DNA of 64,000 bases from Tremella fuciformis (Eukaryota > Basidiomycota > Tremellomycetes > Tremellales > Tremellaceae), in assembly GCA_032768795.1 (NCBI GenBank), contig CP136490.1:1798001-1862000 (forward strand), given 5' to 3'. Below are positions 9,973 to 21,529 of the stretch, in pieces. Position 1 is the first letter of the stretch, and every line of letters begins with the position of its first letter. The notes under the pieces are model-generated. The model ran no database searches, was not told where the DNA came from, and saw only the letters and a program-made list of their open reading frames with translations. The translations under genes and the position numbers were made by a program.

Positions 9973-12434
9973 CTACTCGGTCCAGAACCTGGCAAACGCC
10001 CCAGCCAGGTTCTTTACATTCTTCTCCGACTTGAGTTTGGCCTTGCTCCCTTTCTTCTGCAAAGTAGGTTGCGAAGGCGTCTGTAAAGGAGGCTTCTTGT
10101 CCAGACTCGACTCGCTACCGGAAGCGGCAGAGCTACCCGCCTGCGTCGAGCTACCTTGAGAAGTCTCTTTGCTCGGATGTTTGTCCGGACGAGGTCGTTC
10201 TTGCCTGTTGGGCTGAGGATACGCGCTGAAAGTCTTGCTGTGTTCCCAGGAAACTCGGCGGGCAGATTTCGGCGTTGCGTCGGTGTCTACACCTGAGCCG
10301 CCTGTCCCAGCTCCGACCGATCGATCTAGTCGGCTGATTGGCGGATCCTCGATTTGTTCCATGTGTTCCCAATGAGACGTTCTCCCAGACCGAGGTAGAG
10401 TCACTGACATTCGCGCGCGGCCGTCGGCCGTACCTTTGGGCTCGCTGGACTGTCCGCGTCGTCTCGGCAATTCAGTGTCGGTCCGAGGCCTATCGCGTTG
10501 TCCTCCCTCGGCGACTGCTTTTACTTCGGCATCGGCAAAATCGGAATCGTCCCAAAAGACAGTCTTGGAACGAGGCATCGGTCGGCGCTGAGGGACATTG
10601 GGTCTCGGGGTCCCAGAGGGGGCAGGCGAAGAACCGGACGCTGCGGCAGAGACGTCGACCATGCTTGACGAACGGTCGTACGCAAAAGAAGTCGGTCGCT
10701 CTCGCGGAGATCTGGCGGCAAGACTGTGGGCTGGCGAAGCCGGCGCAGACGCAAAGGAGGACCGACGGGACGATTGTGGGAATTGAGGTGGAATCAGAGG
10801 CGAGTATGGCGGAATGGGGAAGGTCTGTGGTTGCGGGACATATGGGGAAGGCCCCATTGGCATGGTCGGATAGTATGTTGGCATGCCAACGGTCATGAAC
10901 GCACCGCCAAGGTTGAATAGCAGGTCTGGCAAGCGGGTTTCTGCCATGACTAGCTTTTGGAAAGCCAAGAGTGTGTAGAATGCTTCATTGCCCGCGTTGC
11001 CGAGTGGTGCGGAACTCGATACCGGGATCTGTAGGAGTTGCAGGAGTGCTGCGAGGTTGGGCAAGACCTCTCGATGACCGCCTGCGTTGGGCAAGCCTTG
11101 ATTCTGGGCTTGCCGACGCATGTTCCACTCCAACGCCAGAACATTGACGTTCAGCACGTTCATCGGCAGAGCCGAAGACGCTGGGACCGGCAACGGTTCG
11201 GGTTCCCCTGCATGGAGAAGGACAAGTGTATTGGGCTGACTTTCGTTCTCCTGCGATGCGATTGAGGACAGATTGGCCCTAACTTGTCAGTTTTATGACT
11301 TGATGCCAATGACTGTTGCGCTACTCGAGGATCTTTTCCACATCCTTCTCCGCGATGAATCTACTCTTTCCGAACGCGTAATTCCGGGGGTAGCTTGGGG
11401 GACTAGCATTGACTCTCTGGCTGTTCAGCACAGGCTCAGCGCAAAGAAGACGATTGCCTACTTTGTCAACCCACTCCTCGGCGATGTAGTGAGATTTGCG
11501 GTAATTATCGCTGGGCACTGGGGGCCACACGCCCTGCTCGTCAGCCCAACTTTGGATGGGAGAGGGTCGCCGACTCGCCACTCCGTTCAGGTTGGCACAC
11601 CTCAGCACCGCCATGCCAACTTCCAAAGGTAAGCCTTTTGCCGCTTGACCAGGAGCGGGCTTCGGCTGTGTCCTTCCATGCCCAGGTATGACGCCATACG
11701 GAGGACCGCCGCGCTCCCACCATGTCGTCCTCACGCAAGCCCATGTGTAGCCGACTCCGTTGTCACGAAGACCGCTGACCTTGGCGAAACCTCCTTCGAC
11801 CGGCGCGCCGCAGTAGAAGAGCTGGGACACCACGTCCGGCTCGCCTGCACGTACACGAGTCCGGACGTAGTTGAGCTCGGCGGCGGGCAGGGTTTGGGCC
11901 AGCTTGCGATAAGAGGCGAGGTCGCTGATGGTGACCAGGCGGCGCAGAGAAAGGTGCTTGGTGTTCACGGGAGACAAGGGCAGCGTGGTAGGCGGGTCTT
12001 TGGGCAGTACTTCCCCAAAGCTGTACGTCAGCTCGCTCACCCCTCCCCGACCGTGATGGAACCGCGTACCGTGTCCGTATCATCTTGGCGAAGAGCCCGA
12101 TCTGATCTCGACGGACAGCAATGTGTGAGCGGCCTGTCCGACTGTCGACGACGGCTGCGTACGTGAGCGAGTCTTGCCGGATGGACGGCCGTGTCGTGCT
12201 CGCTGTCCGGAATACTCACTCATGACTTCCCACCCAAAGCTGAGAAAGTCGTTGAAGGTCATGAAGTAGCCGCCCCATGATTTGTCCCACCAGTCGATAC
12301 AGTTGGTCTCAAAGAACCCCCTAAGGCTGGTGAGTGCATGAGCGGCAAACCATACGGTTCACCCACAAATAGGCAGAGTAGACCGAGTGAAGCTCGACGT
12401 CAAAGTCTGTAGCCTGGCCAAACTTTTCGGCCAT
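9973..12434 (-). CDS. Unrecognised protein with structured N-terminal half and Pro/Ser-rich C-terminal half
   Basis: I do not recognise this gene. It begins at or upstream of 12434 with MAEKFGQATDFDVELHSVYS. Across an intron at about 12311-12353 it reads GFFETNCIDWWDKSWGGYFM, then FNDFLSFGWEVM. Next come an exon with RSHIAVRRDQIGLFAKMIRT, an intron at 12021-12069, and VLPKDPPTTLPLSP, SLRRLVTISDLASYRKLAQ. Later exons contain GYTWACVRTTWW and GLPLEVGMAVLRCANLNG. The C-terminal 400 residues are helical at first (LPNLAALLQLLQIP), then Pro/Tyr/Ser-rich and disordered, ending GAFARFWTE. No signal peptide or membrane segment is obvious. Aromatic-rich conserved-looking blocks and clean splice phases show it is coding. 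An additional 5' exon may exist, because the frame stays open a little way upstream of the first ATG. Confidence 0.6.
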
Positions 12435-13177
12435 GTTCGCATCGAAGGAGAGCGTCGAGAAGTGACGATGACGACGTGGTCAGATCACTGACACCACCTG
12501 TTCTGCGCGAGCTGAGAGAAACAGACGGGCCAGGTGGGCCGCGAGACCGATCGGGGCGGTGTCGAGAGCGAGCGGGGCAGTGTGAGAGGGGGTATGAGAG
12601 TTCGTGCGAGTTTGTAGTTGTGAGAGTGCATACGTTGTCTCGTGTGCCCAACGAGGGCAAACTGATCTGATCCGAGGCGAGGTACAAAGGGTGGCTCGGT
12701 GAGCTGAGTGTTGTGCCGAACAGACGGGATCGAATGAACCGAGAGACCTCGTGGAAGTAGAAGCGGTCGCAGGTCACCGTGACACACGTTGTCGGTGCTG
12801 CTGCTGCTGTTTTTGGACGCGGAAGAGATGCTCAGATTCAAGAAGAAAGAGGGAGAAAGAGAATGGAGAGAGTGAGATGAGGCAAAGGACAGTTTGACGT
12901 TGAAAAGCGAAAAGGATGGGAACGCCCGGACCTCCTCTCTTGTCTCAATTGATCTTGGCCGCCGGGTTGACTCATCGACCTTTCTGACTGGCAGCCGAGC
13001 TGCCTCTGGCAGTAGAATCTCTTCCAAGAAATCCAAGTGGGATTGTACAGTCATCAAGCCATGCAAGGATCCCGGACTACGTGTCTGTGTAATGACGATA
13101 AATGATGATAGACATGATGGGATTACAAGGTGGTCGTTCCGGTTATCCTTTGACCCGATCGATTGACGACTGACCGG
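12435..13177. promoter_or_regulatory. Intergenic region upstream of the unrecognised minus-strand gene
   Basis: About 740 bases. On the minus strand it holds long C/T-rich tracts (about 12830-12900) typical of promoters and 5' leaders in basidiomycete yeasts, plus a short CTG run near 12797. A peptide-like stretch near 12715-12777 (minus strand, CDRFYFHEVSRF) could be an unassigned 5' exon. No other gene is convincing here. Confidence 0.4.
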
Positions 13178-15930
13178 TCAACGATCGATCCAATTCATGC
13201 TTCCCTTCCACTCGAGCACTTCGAGCCAAGTGGCCACTTCTCGTAGTCGCAACATCAGCTCCCGTCCTTGCTCCTCGACGGTCGCTGCCGTGGGTTTGTA
13301 TCCCTCGGGATGAAGCAAGCTCTGCAGATCTTCAGGCGACCTGTCGGTGATTTCGGATAGTGCAGACGAAGAGGTCCTCGACGCTTTGTCCGACTGCGAT
13401 TCTTCCTTGCTGAGAGCAACACGCTCGGCGCGCGAGCTCGAAGACGACTTGTCTTTGGGAGTCCCAATTGCACCATGTAGCAACCTGGCGCGTCCCGCAG
13501 ACATGGGTAGCACAAGCTCGAATTTTGGCATCGTCTTTGGCGTCGCGGTCGGTTTGGTGAATAACGTGGATTGCACCAGAGTAGGCCGAGGTGCCGATGC
13601 CGCATATTGCTTTGTTCCCTTTTTTGGTGTGCTTGATCGCTGGGCCGGGGTAGTGAGCGCCTTCTTTGGCGTAGCCGAAGGTCTCGGAGGCTTGAGGGCT
13701 TCGACCGCCTTCTTGTATCTCCAGCCAAGCCATTTGATGAGCTGGTGCATAGGTGCCGACTTGCCAAAATGGCTCCAACGTTCAGTTTCTTCCGACAGCT
13801 CCTCATCTTCGCCAGCGAGCGCCGGAACACCTCGGCCCCACGCCAAAAGGCCTGATGCCCACGCTTGAGGCGGTCTACCACCGTCGACTTCAATCGGTCG
13901 CGGTGTCAGGCAATAGTAAATTCTGCCATCGAGATCGGTGCCCAGAGGCTCGAATCGCAGTGCGCGTTTACTGAGAGCCGCGCGGAGATTGACGTCTAGA
14001 AAAGCAACCTGCATGTTGTACTCTTTCTGCTGTGTCGCGAACTGATGGTAAGCTGGGCCTGCACCGACGAGAATCAAATCCATACCTGCTCCTTGTTTGC
14101 CTTGGTTTCTGCCGCGGATTTGCATCTCACTCTCGCCTCGGCAAGCTTTTTCTTCTGGCTCTCCCAGGCAGACGTGGCCTTTTTGATAGCTCGGGCATGG
14201 TGTCGACGATCATCTTGCTCTCCGGCCGTATGTTCCACCTCTGCACGCAAGCGCGGAGTCGAGAGACACCGTTCTTGAAAGGCCAGGAGCATGCGGACAA
14301 CTTCGACAGGTTGAGGTATGCGCGACGCGCCTGTTCTGCGTGCAGGTCCAGGTTCCGCCCATGGCGGCGGGGTCCTATCGCTATCAATGTCCAGGAGTGC
14401 CCGGATAGCAGAGACATTCGCGGCCCTTCGATCGACCGTCTCCGGCTCGGCCGGTAAGCGCAAGTTGAGGGGATGCTTGAGCGAGGCGTAAATGGTAGCG
14501 AATCTTGCCAGATCAGCGTAGTACCGGAGTTCTTCACGATTTTGGAACATCGCATCCTGCGTCTGCACGATAAGCTTAGCTGCCTGCTTCACTTGCAACG
14601 TACTCCGGTATCCATGCCATTCACTTCATACTCGTCCCGTATCAGATCGATCATTCCGCCTGCAAGCAATCGGACGCTGGCGTCTGTCAATTGACGATCG
14701 AAATCGTCCAAAATCCCCAGAGAACGTTCGGGGATGCCCAAAAGCATTCGGAAGCGGAAGGCAAATTCGCGCAACTTGCGGATCAGCACCAACAGCGACT
14801 TGGACTTGTTGTCGTACCTGCATCCTTTGCCGCCCCTCCTCATGACCGAGTCGAGTGTCCACCTTCTCGAAGGCAGGCGGCAGGACCGGAACATCCGGTT
14901 TCTTGACCGGCTTTGCCCTTGGCTTTTTGTCGCCATTTGGCGTGGAAGCGTCCTTGGCCTTGCCGCCGCGGCCTACCTTGCCATTTGGCGTGCCACGGAC
15001 TGCCAACTTGGCTTTGTCCTTCCCTTTCTTGGACGGGGTCGTGTTCTCTTTCCGTGCAACAGTCGCTTTCTTCTTCGACTCGCTCCCCTGGCTTGGCTTC
15101 GCCCTTGGCGCAGCTTTTGATGAAGCCCCTTTCTCCGGTTCGGAGAGCTCAGAATCGCTGCCAATTTTGACTGCGATTGGTGTCGAGATCGCCACGTTCG
15201 TTGTTCTCTGAGCCAGCGTGCCACTTGCTGCCGCAACATCCTTCTTCTTGCGACCTGTCCATAAGCCCAGTCGCCCGCGATCGGGAAACACCAACAAGTC
15301 GAGCTCTCGCAGATGTCCAGGCAGCATGGACACGTCCATTGATATGCTGAGCCGCTGTCATCGCGAATTCCACTCGCTTTGACACTGTATCTTTTCGCAA
15401 GGCACTTGTCGCAGAAGGCCAGGTTACAAGCTCGTTCGACGTTCTTGGAAAATCGCTTCAGCTTGGTACAGCGAAGCACGCCTGAGATCAGATACAGGCT
15501 GGCTGGGTCGCGCGCAGGACTTGGCAGGCAGAGGCATACCTTCGGCCTCAGATCGACTGCGGCATCTGTATGTCAGAGTGAGATGAGAGGAACCGATGCA
15601 GAATACCTACTGATGGCAATAGATGCCTCGTTCTTGCTTCTCCTGCACGCCTTCGTCCGCCACAGTCTTCGCCTTCTTCTTCTTTTTGGCAGGATCGCTC
15701 TCATCGTGCGGCAGGGATCTCTTGTTTGCTGCCGACTTGTCGAACGATGAGTGATTCTTAGGCGAAGGCGGGGTTGACAGTTGACTCAGCTCTGAGCTCG
15801 AGGAGGATCCGACGATGATAACCTTGTCGTACACATCGCCGCCGCTGAGGCTCCTGAGGGGCTCGGTGCTGGGTGCTGAGGAGCCTGTCAATAGCGACCC
15901 AGGCGAGGACGACACCTCGTTGGCCGACAT
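13178..15930 (-). CDS. 4CXXC_R1 zinc-finger chromatin protein with a DDT-like segment
   Basis: The N-terminus (MSANEVSSSPGSLL) is Ser/Pro-rich with a KKKKKAK nuclear-localisation stretch. Then comes a cysteine cluster assembled over two introns: CHQCR, CTKLKRFSKN, AFCDKCLAKRY, WTCPCCLDICESSTC. This is the spacing of the zf-4CXXC_R1 domain (MAO-A repressor R1/CDCA7 type), found in DNA- and chromatin-binding proteins. A Lys/Ser-rich linker follows (KKATVARKENTTPSKKGK), then a helical region (LTDASVRLLAGGMIDLIRDE, ELRYYADLARFATIYA, KHPLNLR) resembling DDT/WHIM-type folds of chromatin-remodelling proteins. After that is a coiled coil and DLDGRIYYCLTPRPIEVDG, which resembles the WHIM-type LGxDxxGxxYw motif. 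A role in chromatin regulation is inferred. Several introns, including about 15563-15606 inside the CHQ codon. Confidence 0.82.
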
Positions 15931-16088
15931 GGACCGAATCTGCTTTTGGAAAACAAGGAAAGAGAGAAAGATATGGATATGGTGACAACGCGGTTGATTT
16001 TCCAGATTGGACGAGAGGTGGAGGCGACGCGTCTCATCGCGGTGCTCGTGGCGTGTGTCAATAGACGTATATAGCCCATCATGATGCA

Positions 16089-17571
16089 TCATGCCGGCGT
16101 CAGAGAAGGTGATGCTCCTACAGTGGCCATTTCTGAGGTAGCTTTCTGCGCGGCTGCTGCCCTACGTTTCTTGAGCACGTTCTCGATGAAAAACTCTCCA
16201 GCCTGGATCGTCAATTCTGGCAGATCACGAGATTAGGAGATGGGGCTGACCTTGTAACTGGACCGTACAAGAGGTCCACTCGCTACATACAAGAATCCCA
16301 TGCCCTCGGCAACCTCCTTCCACTTTGCAAACTCCTCGGGTAGCACATACCGATCGACCTTCATGTGTCGCTTGGTAGGTCGCATATATTGACCGAATGT
16401 GACCACATCCACGTCGGACTCGCGTAGCCCTGATCCATCAGTTTCCGCGTACTGCTGAGGCTGCTAACTCACGCCTTAGAGTCTCGTGGACCTCTGGCTC
16501 GGCTTCTCCCACACCGAGCATGATGCTGGTTTTCGTCAAGATCTCTTTGCGCGCGGCTCGAGCCCCCTTCTTCGCTTCCTGCAGCACGGTCAAACTCTGT
16601 TGAAAGCCTGCCCTCCGGTCTCGTACGAATGGTGTACACCGCTCGACAGTCTCCACGTTGTGGGCGAAAACGTCCAAGCCCGAGGAGGCGACGAGGTGGA
16701 CCGCAGACGCGCCCTTGTTCGCAAAGTCTGGGGTCAAAGCCTCCACGAGAATATTGGGAGCTTTCTGCTTGATCTTGGAAATGGTGGAGGCGATGTGCGC
16801 GGCGCCTCCATCGACAAGGTCTATCAAGAGGTTAGATGGCACCATCATTGCCGTTGCGAGACTACTGACCGTCTCGATCCACACTAGTCAAGACGATATA
16901 GCCCAATCCCCACCTGCTGATGGCCTCGGCAGTGTTCTCCGGTTCGTGGACATCCAGCGGAGGCGGGGCTCTCGCAGTCTTCACGGAGCAAAAGCGACAG
17001 CCTCGTGTGCACTGATCACCCATGAGCTGTACGTCAGCACTTCACTGGCTGTCTCTTGATCTGAAGCCTGACCATGATGGTCGCCGTCGCATTCCCTTTG
17101 CCTCCTCCCCAGCACTCCCCGATATTCGGGCATTTGGCCTCTTCGCAGACAGTATGAAGGCCCAGTCCTCGTAAATCCTTCTTGATCCCGCTGTAAGAGG
17201 CTCCCGTCGCGATCGGATGCTTGAGAAACGACGGCAGGCGTGGCCTGTATGGTAAGACCGACACGGCGGAGTAAGCAGAACTGAATCACTCTTTTACCCT
17301 TCCGAGCTGCACCCGCTCTTGTTCAGGAGGAAGGTCACCGGACAAGAAGTCGTCAAACGTCAGGCCGTCTTGCAGCTTCTCGAATCGCTTCACTGTCTTG
17401 GAGGATGAAGCTTCTGCATTCCCGGAGGCGGGGCTGCCAACAGCGGTGGCCAATGATCTGTATCTCACATGGCTACCGAGAGACTTTGATTGTCAGTTCG
17501 TGCTGATTGCATATTGACTCGACTCGACTGACCTCAGCCATGGAGATGGTCCGTCGCGTCAAGAGTGACAT
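16089..17571 (-). CDS. LIP5: Lipoyl synthase, mitochondrial
   Basis: A radical-SAM enzyme that inserts two sulfurs into octanoyl chains on PDH, KGDH, BCKDH and glycine cleavage proteins. The start at 17571 gives [14 protein letters not shown], a typical presequence. Auxiliary cluster cysteines are in [18 protein letters not shown], and the radical-SAM CxxxCxxC is in [16 protein letters not shown]. Other conserved blocks are [39 protein letters not shown] and [16 protein letters not shown]. It ends [11 protein letters not shown] plus an Ala-rich tail. The substrate-related gene BCKDHB lies elsewhere in this window. Several short introns. Confidence 0.97.
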
Positions 17572-18003
17572 TGTGGGAGTGGGTAATTGGGGCCTTGAGA
17601 AGGGAATGAGATAAGAATGAAAGATGAATAAGAGGAGGAAAGAGAGTTGTACTTTTCGATCGACGGGATCTCCGACGAATCACTTCCGTTTCATTTTCCA
17701 ATCTCTGACTGTCTCCCTCGTCATCTAACATGTGGGACATGCATGCAGCGCTTTATCAAATTCCTCTCGCATTCCAGTGCGGCCCTTGACGTCCCTCAGA
17801 GAGACCATTGACTCCCCTTGAGCTCCACTGACCAAAGTACCCCCTCTCATACTCCAATGTGAGTCGCCACCGATCTTTTACGTAAACCGGCAGTGGCGCC
17901 GGCTGGCGTGTTCAGCCAGGTCCATCGTCGACAAAGCAACACCGTCACAACCGACCAGCAGTTCTCGCGCTGAAATCGAACAGCGGCCAGCAGCGTCATC
18001 AAG
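17572..18003. promoter_or_regulatory. Divergent promoter region between LIP5 and SEY1
   Basis: About 430 bases between two divergently transcribed start codons. It contains purine/pyrimidine-skewed tracts near 17590-17650. No ORF or specific site could be assigned. Confidence 0.5.
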
Positions 18004-21000
18004 ATGAACCAAACCCCGCAGATAGCTTCGGATCTGCTGGCCAATCCCACACAGGAGCTGCGCGAGATCATAGCGGGCTCTTCCGGTGAAGCGCGAGAAG
18101 CGTTGAGCAGCATTGCATCTACGAGTAGGCGTCATGTGGATCCAAGCGAACAGCCAACATCCAGTCTCGGTGAGGGAAGACTTCAAATAGTGGATGAACA
18201 CCAGACATTCAAGTACGTCCCAACGCCTTTTCCACTCTTGTTCTCTGCTGAGGGCCTAGCAAAGAACTCTCGACTTATTTGGGCAAATGGGGGATCCTCG
18301 ACAAAGGGTTCGCCTATGATGTCGTGTCCGTCTTCGGTTCGCAGTCGACAGGCAAGTCTACTCTCCTCAACCGCCTCTTTGGCACCTCATTCGATGTCAT
18401 GGACGAATCGAAACGGCAACAGACCACCAGAGGCATATGGATGTGCCCTTCTGCGTACTCGTCTACTTTGGTCATGGACGTCGAGGGTACAGATGGGAGA
18501 GAGCGAGGGGAAGACCAAGACTTCGAACGCAAGAGTGCCTTGTTCTCCCTGGCGAGTACCGAGGTATTGATAGTCAACTTGTGGTCGGTTCAGATCCGCG
18601 TTAGTGCCCTGTTGTGCTGATATATAGGGAGCACCAGATCGGGCTGTATCAAGGGGCGAACATGGGACTGCTCAAGACGGTCTTTGAGGTCAATCTCGGT
18701 CTGTTTGGAGGAGGTGGGAGTGACAGTACCAAACCCAAGTCCGTGCCATGTGGTCTGACGAGTCTCGGCTCATGAGGCAGACTTCAGGAAAAGACACTCA
18801 TCCTCTTCGTCATTCGAGACCACGTCGGTTCGACACCTCTTTCAAACTTGACGGCGACCCTCACACAGGATATGGAGAAGATCTGGGCCTCCTTGACTAA
18901 AGCAAGTTGTTTACTGCTGTACGGAATGATCGCTGACCTCCTAGCCTGACCACCTTGCTGACTCGACTTTGAGGCAATATTTCGACCTCGATTTTGCTGC
19001 TTTGCCACATAAGGTGCTTATGCCTGAAAAATTCGAAGAAGCCGTGCTTGCTCTGCGCAAGCGCTTCGTGGACAGGAGTAGAGACGACTATGTCTTCCAG
19101 CCGGCATACCACAAGCGGATACCTGCAGACGGCGTCAGCTTCTACATGGAGGGTATCTGGGTGAGATGATACTGACTGTTCGAAGGCGCAAGCTGAGCCG
19201 CAGCAACAAGTCTTGACCAACAAAGATCTTGATCTACCCACGCAGCAGGAGCTATTGGCTCAATTCCGATGCGACGAGATCTCAGCAGGGGTCTTGGAGG
19301 CCTTCAACTCCTGCGCCAAACCATTTAGGCGACCAGTTGAAGCCGGCAACATTGTTGATGGTCTTGGATCATTGATGAAAGACTGGCTCTCGACTGCGAT
19401 CGGTGAGCAGCCTCCTGTGCTGACATTTTGTGTCTGACAACGAAGGTAAATTTGATCGTGATGCATCGCGGTATCATGCCACCGTCTATCAGCGGAAAAG
19501 ATTGGACCTCTTGGCCATGCTCCACGCGTCCCTCGCACCGTTGTTCCTCGGACAGGTAAAGAATCTGCACAAAGCTTCTGCTGCCGACTTCGCTTCAAGC
19601 ATTGTCGCCGAATTAAGGACACCCGGTTATGACTTTTCGGAAGTGGTAACCAAGGGCAAAGAGAGAGCTCGGGAAAAGTTCCTACGCGGGGCAGAAGGTG
19701 AGATTTTCTGCTGCAAGAGTTATGTCCGGGGACATCCTTCTCTTCTCTCCGCCGTGAATGCTGACGTATCTCAGAGGTCAAGATCGAGGACACCGACTGG
19801 GAATTCGAACACGAACTTGGCCTGCTCGAAGAGGATCTGAGTTCAATTGCGGACAAATGTAGGGAGGATGAGACGAAGAAGATGATGAACGTGCTCGAGG
19901 CAAGTCGCTGTGGGACCAAGGGAGAGTACGAGCTGACTCGACAGCGAAGTATCAAGAGGCAACTCGTCGAGCCGGTGGAGATCTCGCTTAGCAATCCAAC
20001 ATATAACATGTGGGATACGGTATTGACTGCATACCGGGAAGTGGTTGATGGGGCGGAGGCGTCTTACTTGGAGAAAGCAAAGAGTGCGCGACTTTCACGT
20101 ATAGAGTGTGTCGAGCTGATTGTAGGCTTCGGATGTACATCCGAAGAGAACCAGCAGGCACAGGCAACGCTGCAAGCACGCGCTTGGCTGTCGTTGCGGC
20201 GAAAACTGGAAGAACAAACAGCAGACGCGACAATTCTCGCCGCCCTTCGCACGTCCTTTGAGGAACGCTTTCGCTACGACCCAGAAGGTATCCCAAGAGT
20301 CTGGAAGCCTGAAGACGATATCGAGACAGCTTTCAAGACCGCCAAAGATGATACTCTGGCTGTTCTTCCTCTCTTTGCCACTATTTCACCCTCGGAACCC
20401 TCTCTCCTTCCTGCGCTACCTGCTCCTGAGGCATCGTACGATGCCGAAGCCGATCCGATACCATTCGACCCCTCCACTGCTTTCACGCTCCTCTCCACAT
20501 CGAAACTTCTCTCCCTTGAATCGCGCTTCAAGCGTGACGCAGATGCGGCATATGTGGAGGCGAAACGCAGTATTGTGTCGAGCGTGGCCCAAGTCCCGCT
20601 CTGGATGTACGGTGCCTTGGCTGTTCTCGGCTGGAACGAGGCTATGGCCGTCTTGTTCAATCCCCTGTACTTTGCAATGATGCTGGTCTTGGCTGCTTCA
20701 GCGTACGTCGTCTCGCGAGCTCTGAACCTAATCTGAGTTCAGATATATCATCTTGCAATTAGGACTGGCTGGCCCATTGCTGCAGATCACCCGGACGGTC
20801 TTCAACGAGGTGAGCCAGAAGTCATTCGGGAGTGTGATGGGGCTCATCGACGAGGTGCGCCGTATAGCCGCGGAGAAGCTGCGCGAAGCGTTTGCAGAGA
20901 TACCAGAAGCGAAGAATTTGACATCTCCTGTCTCTGCCACGACGATGCCTGTTGACGATGATCGGGCAGCAGAAGCTCGACGGAGGGGAGACTTGCTGGG

Positions 21001-21028
21001 GGAGAAGGTCGCGGAACTAGATCGATAG
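18004..21028 (+). CDS. SEY1: SEY1/RHD3-type dynamin-like GTPase (ER membrane fusion)
   Basis: A homotypic ER-fusion GTPase of the atlastin/Sey1 class. The P-loop is [20 protein letters not shown], followed by [12 protein letters not shown] (switch 1 Thr) and [19 protein letters not shown] (switch 2, the Sey1-specific [10 protein letters not shown]). Then [20 protein letters not shown] and the guanine-binding [10 protein letters not shown] long helical middle region follows. The C-terminal membrane hairpin is [20 protein letters not shown], then [12 protein letters not shown] joined over an intron at about 20703-20742 to [12 protein letters not shown] cytosolic tail ends EKVAELDR. An intron at 19900-19944 probably uses a GC donor. 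It is 45 nt and in frame, so it could be retained without truncating the protein. Confidence 0.97.
19900..19944 (+). other. Probable GC-AG intron in SEY1
   Basis: Donor GAG|GCAAGT, branch-like gctgac, acceptor gacag, 45 nt. Because the length is a multiple of three and there is no stop, retention would add 15 residues, so splicing cannot be proved from frame. Confidence 0.65.
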
Positions 21029-21529
21029 GCCTAACCCGTGTGCATATTGTGCTTTGTCCGTCCTGAGGCGTCCTGCAGCCTGCAAGACGCTCCGCGCAAC
21101 GCGGACCCAGATCGCGTCACGAGTCGGGCCAAGCCTTCGCGACGGGATGATCAGGAGAAGCAGTACTACAATTGTTTTACTCGCACCAAAGAAATCAGTT
21201 GGCGATAGGGCTTACTGCACTAACTCTCGTCCTCCGTGCACAGGATCTCGGTGAACAGGCCGGAACCGGACTGCGTTTGTCTCGCGCTATCCCCACTCGC
21301 GGCCACTCGGGACTCGGTGACCCCCGCACAAGCATAGGCTGCTCATCTTACAGCTCAGGCGGGCCAACTCTGCAATGCTCATCGGTGTCAGATGAGACAC
21401 GACGGTCGAAACTCGCAACTATAGTGAGGCCGCCAGGCGGCTGGCGCCTTTGCCTTGGGACCAGTCTACATATGTTATGCATGGTAGTGGCTCATCGTCA
21501 CCCATCCAGTGGCTCGGCTTCATATCGTT
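21029..21529. other. Intergenic region between convergent SEY1 and HLTF-like genes
   Basis: About 500 bases between two stop codons. Small open frames are present but none has family resemblance or coherent splice structure. I see no RNA gene or repeat. Confidence 0.5.

Noticed and set aside
12021..12069. Apparent frameshift in the unrecognised gene, where two frames (..RTRYAVPSR.. and ..SELTYSFGEV..) seem to collide
   Set aside because: A normal 49-nt GT-AG intron (gtacgc...ctgacgtacag) joins the frames correctly, so no frameshift is needed.
12485..13066. A 193-codon minus-strand frame upstream of the unrecognised gene
   Set aside because: The composition is Ser/Pro/Leu from C/T-rich promoter sequence and it ends in a stop before the gene. 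It is more likely leader and promoter, although a short exon may be hidden in it.
21029..21529. Small plus-strand frames between SEY1 and the HLTF-like gene
   Set aside because: No conserved motif, no consistent splicing, and the composition resembles non-coding sequence.
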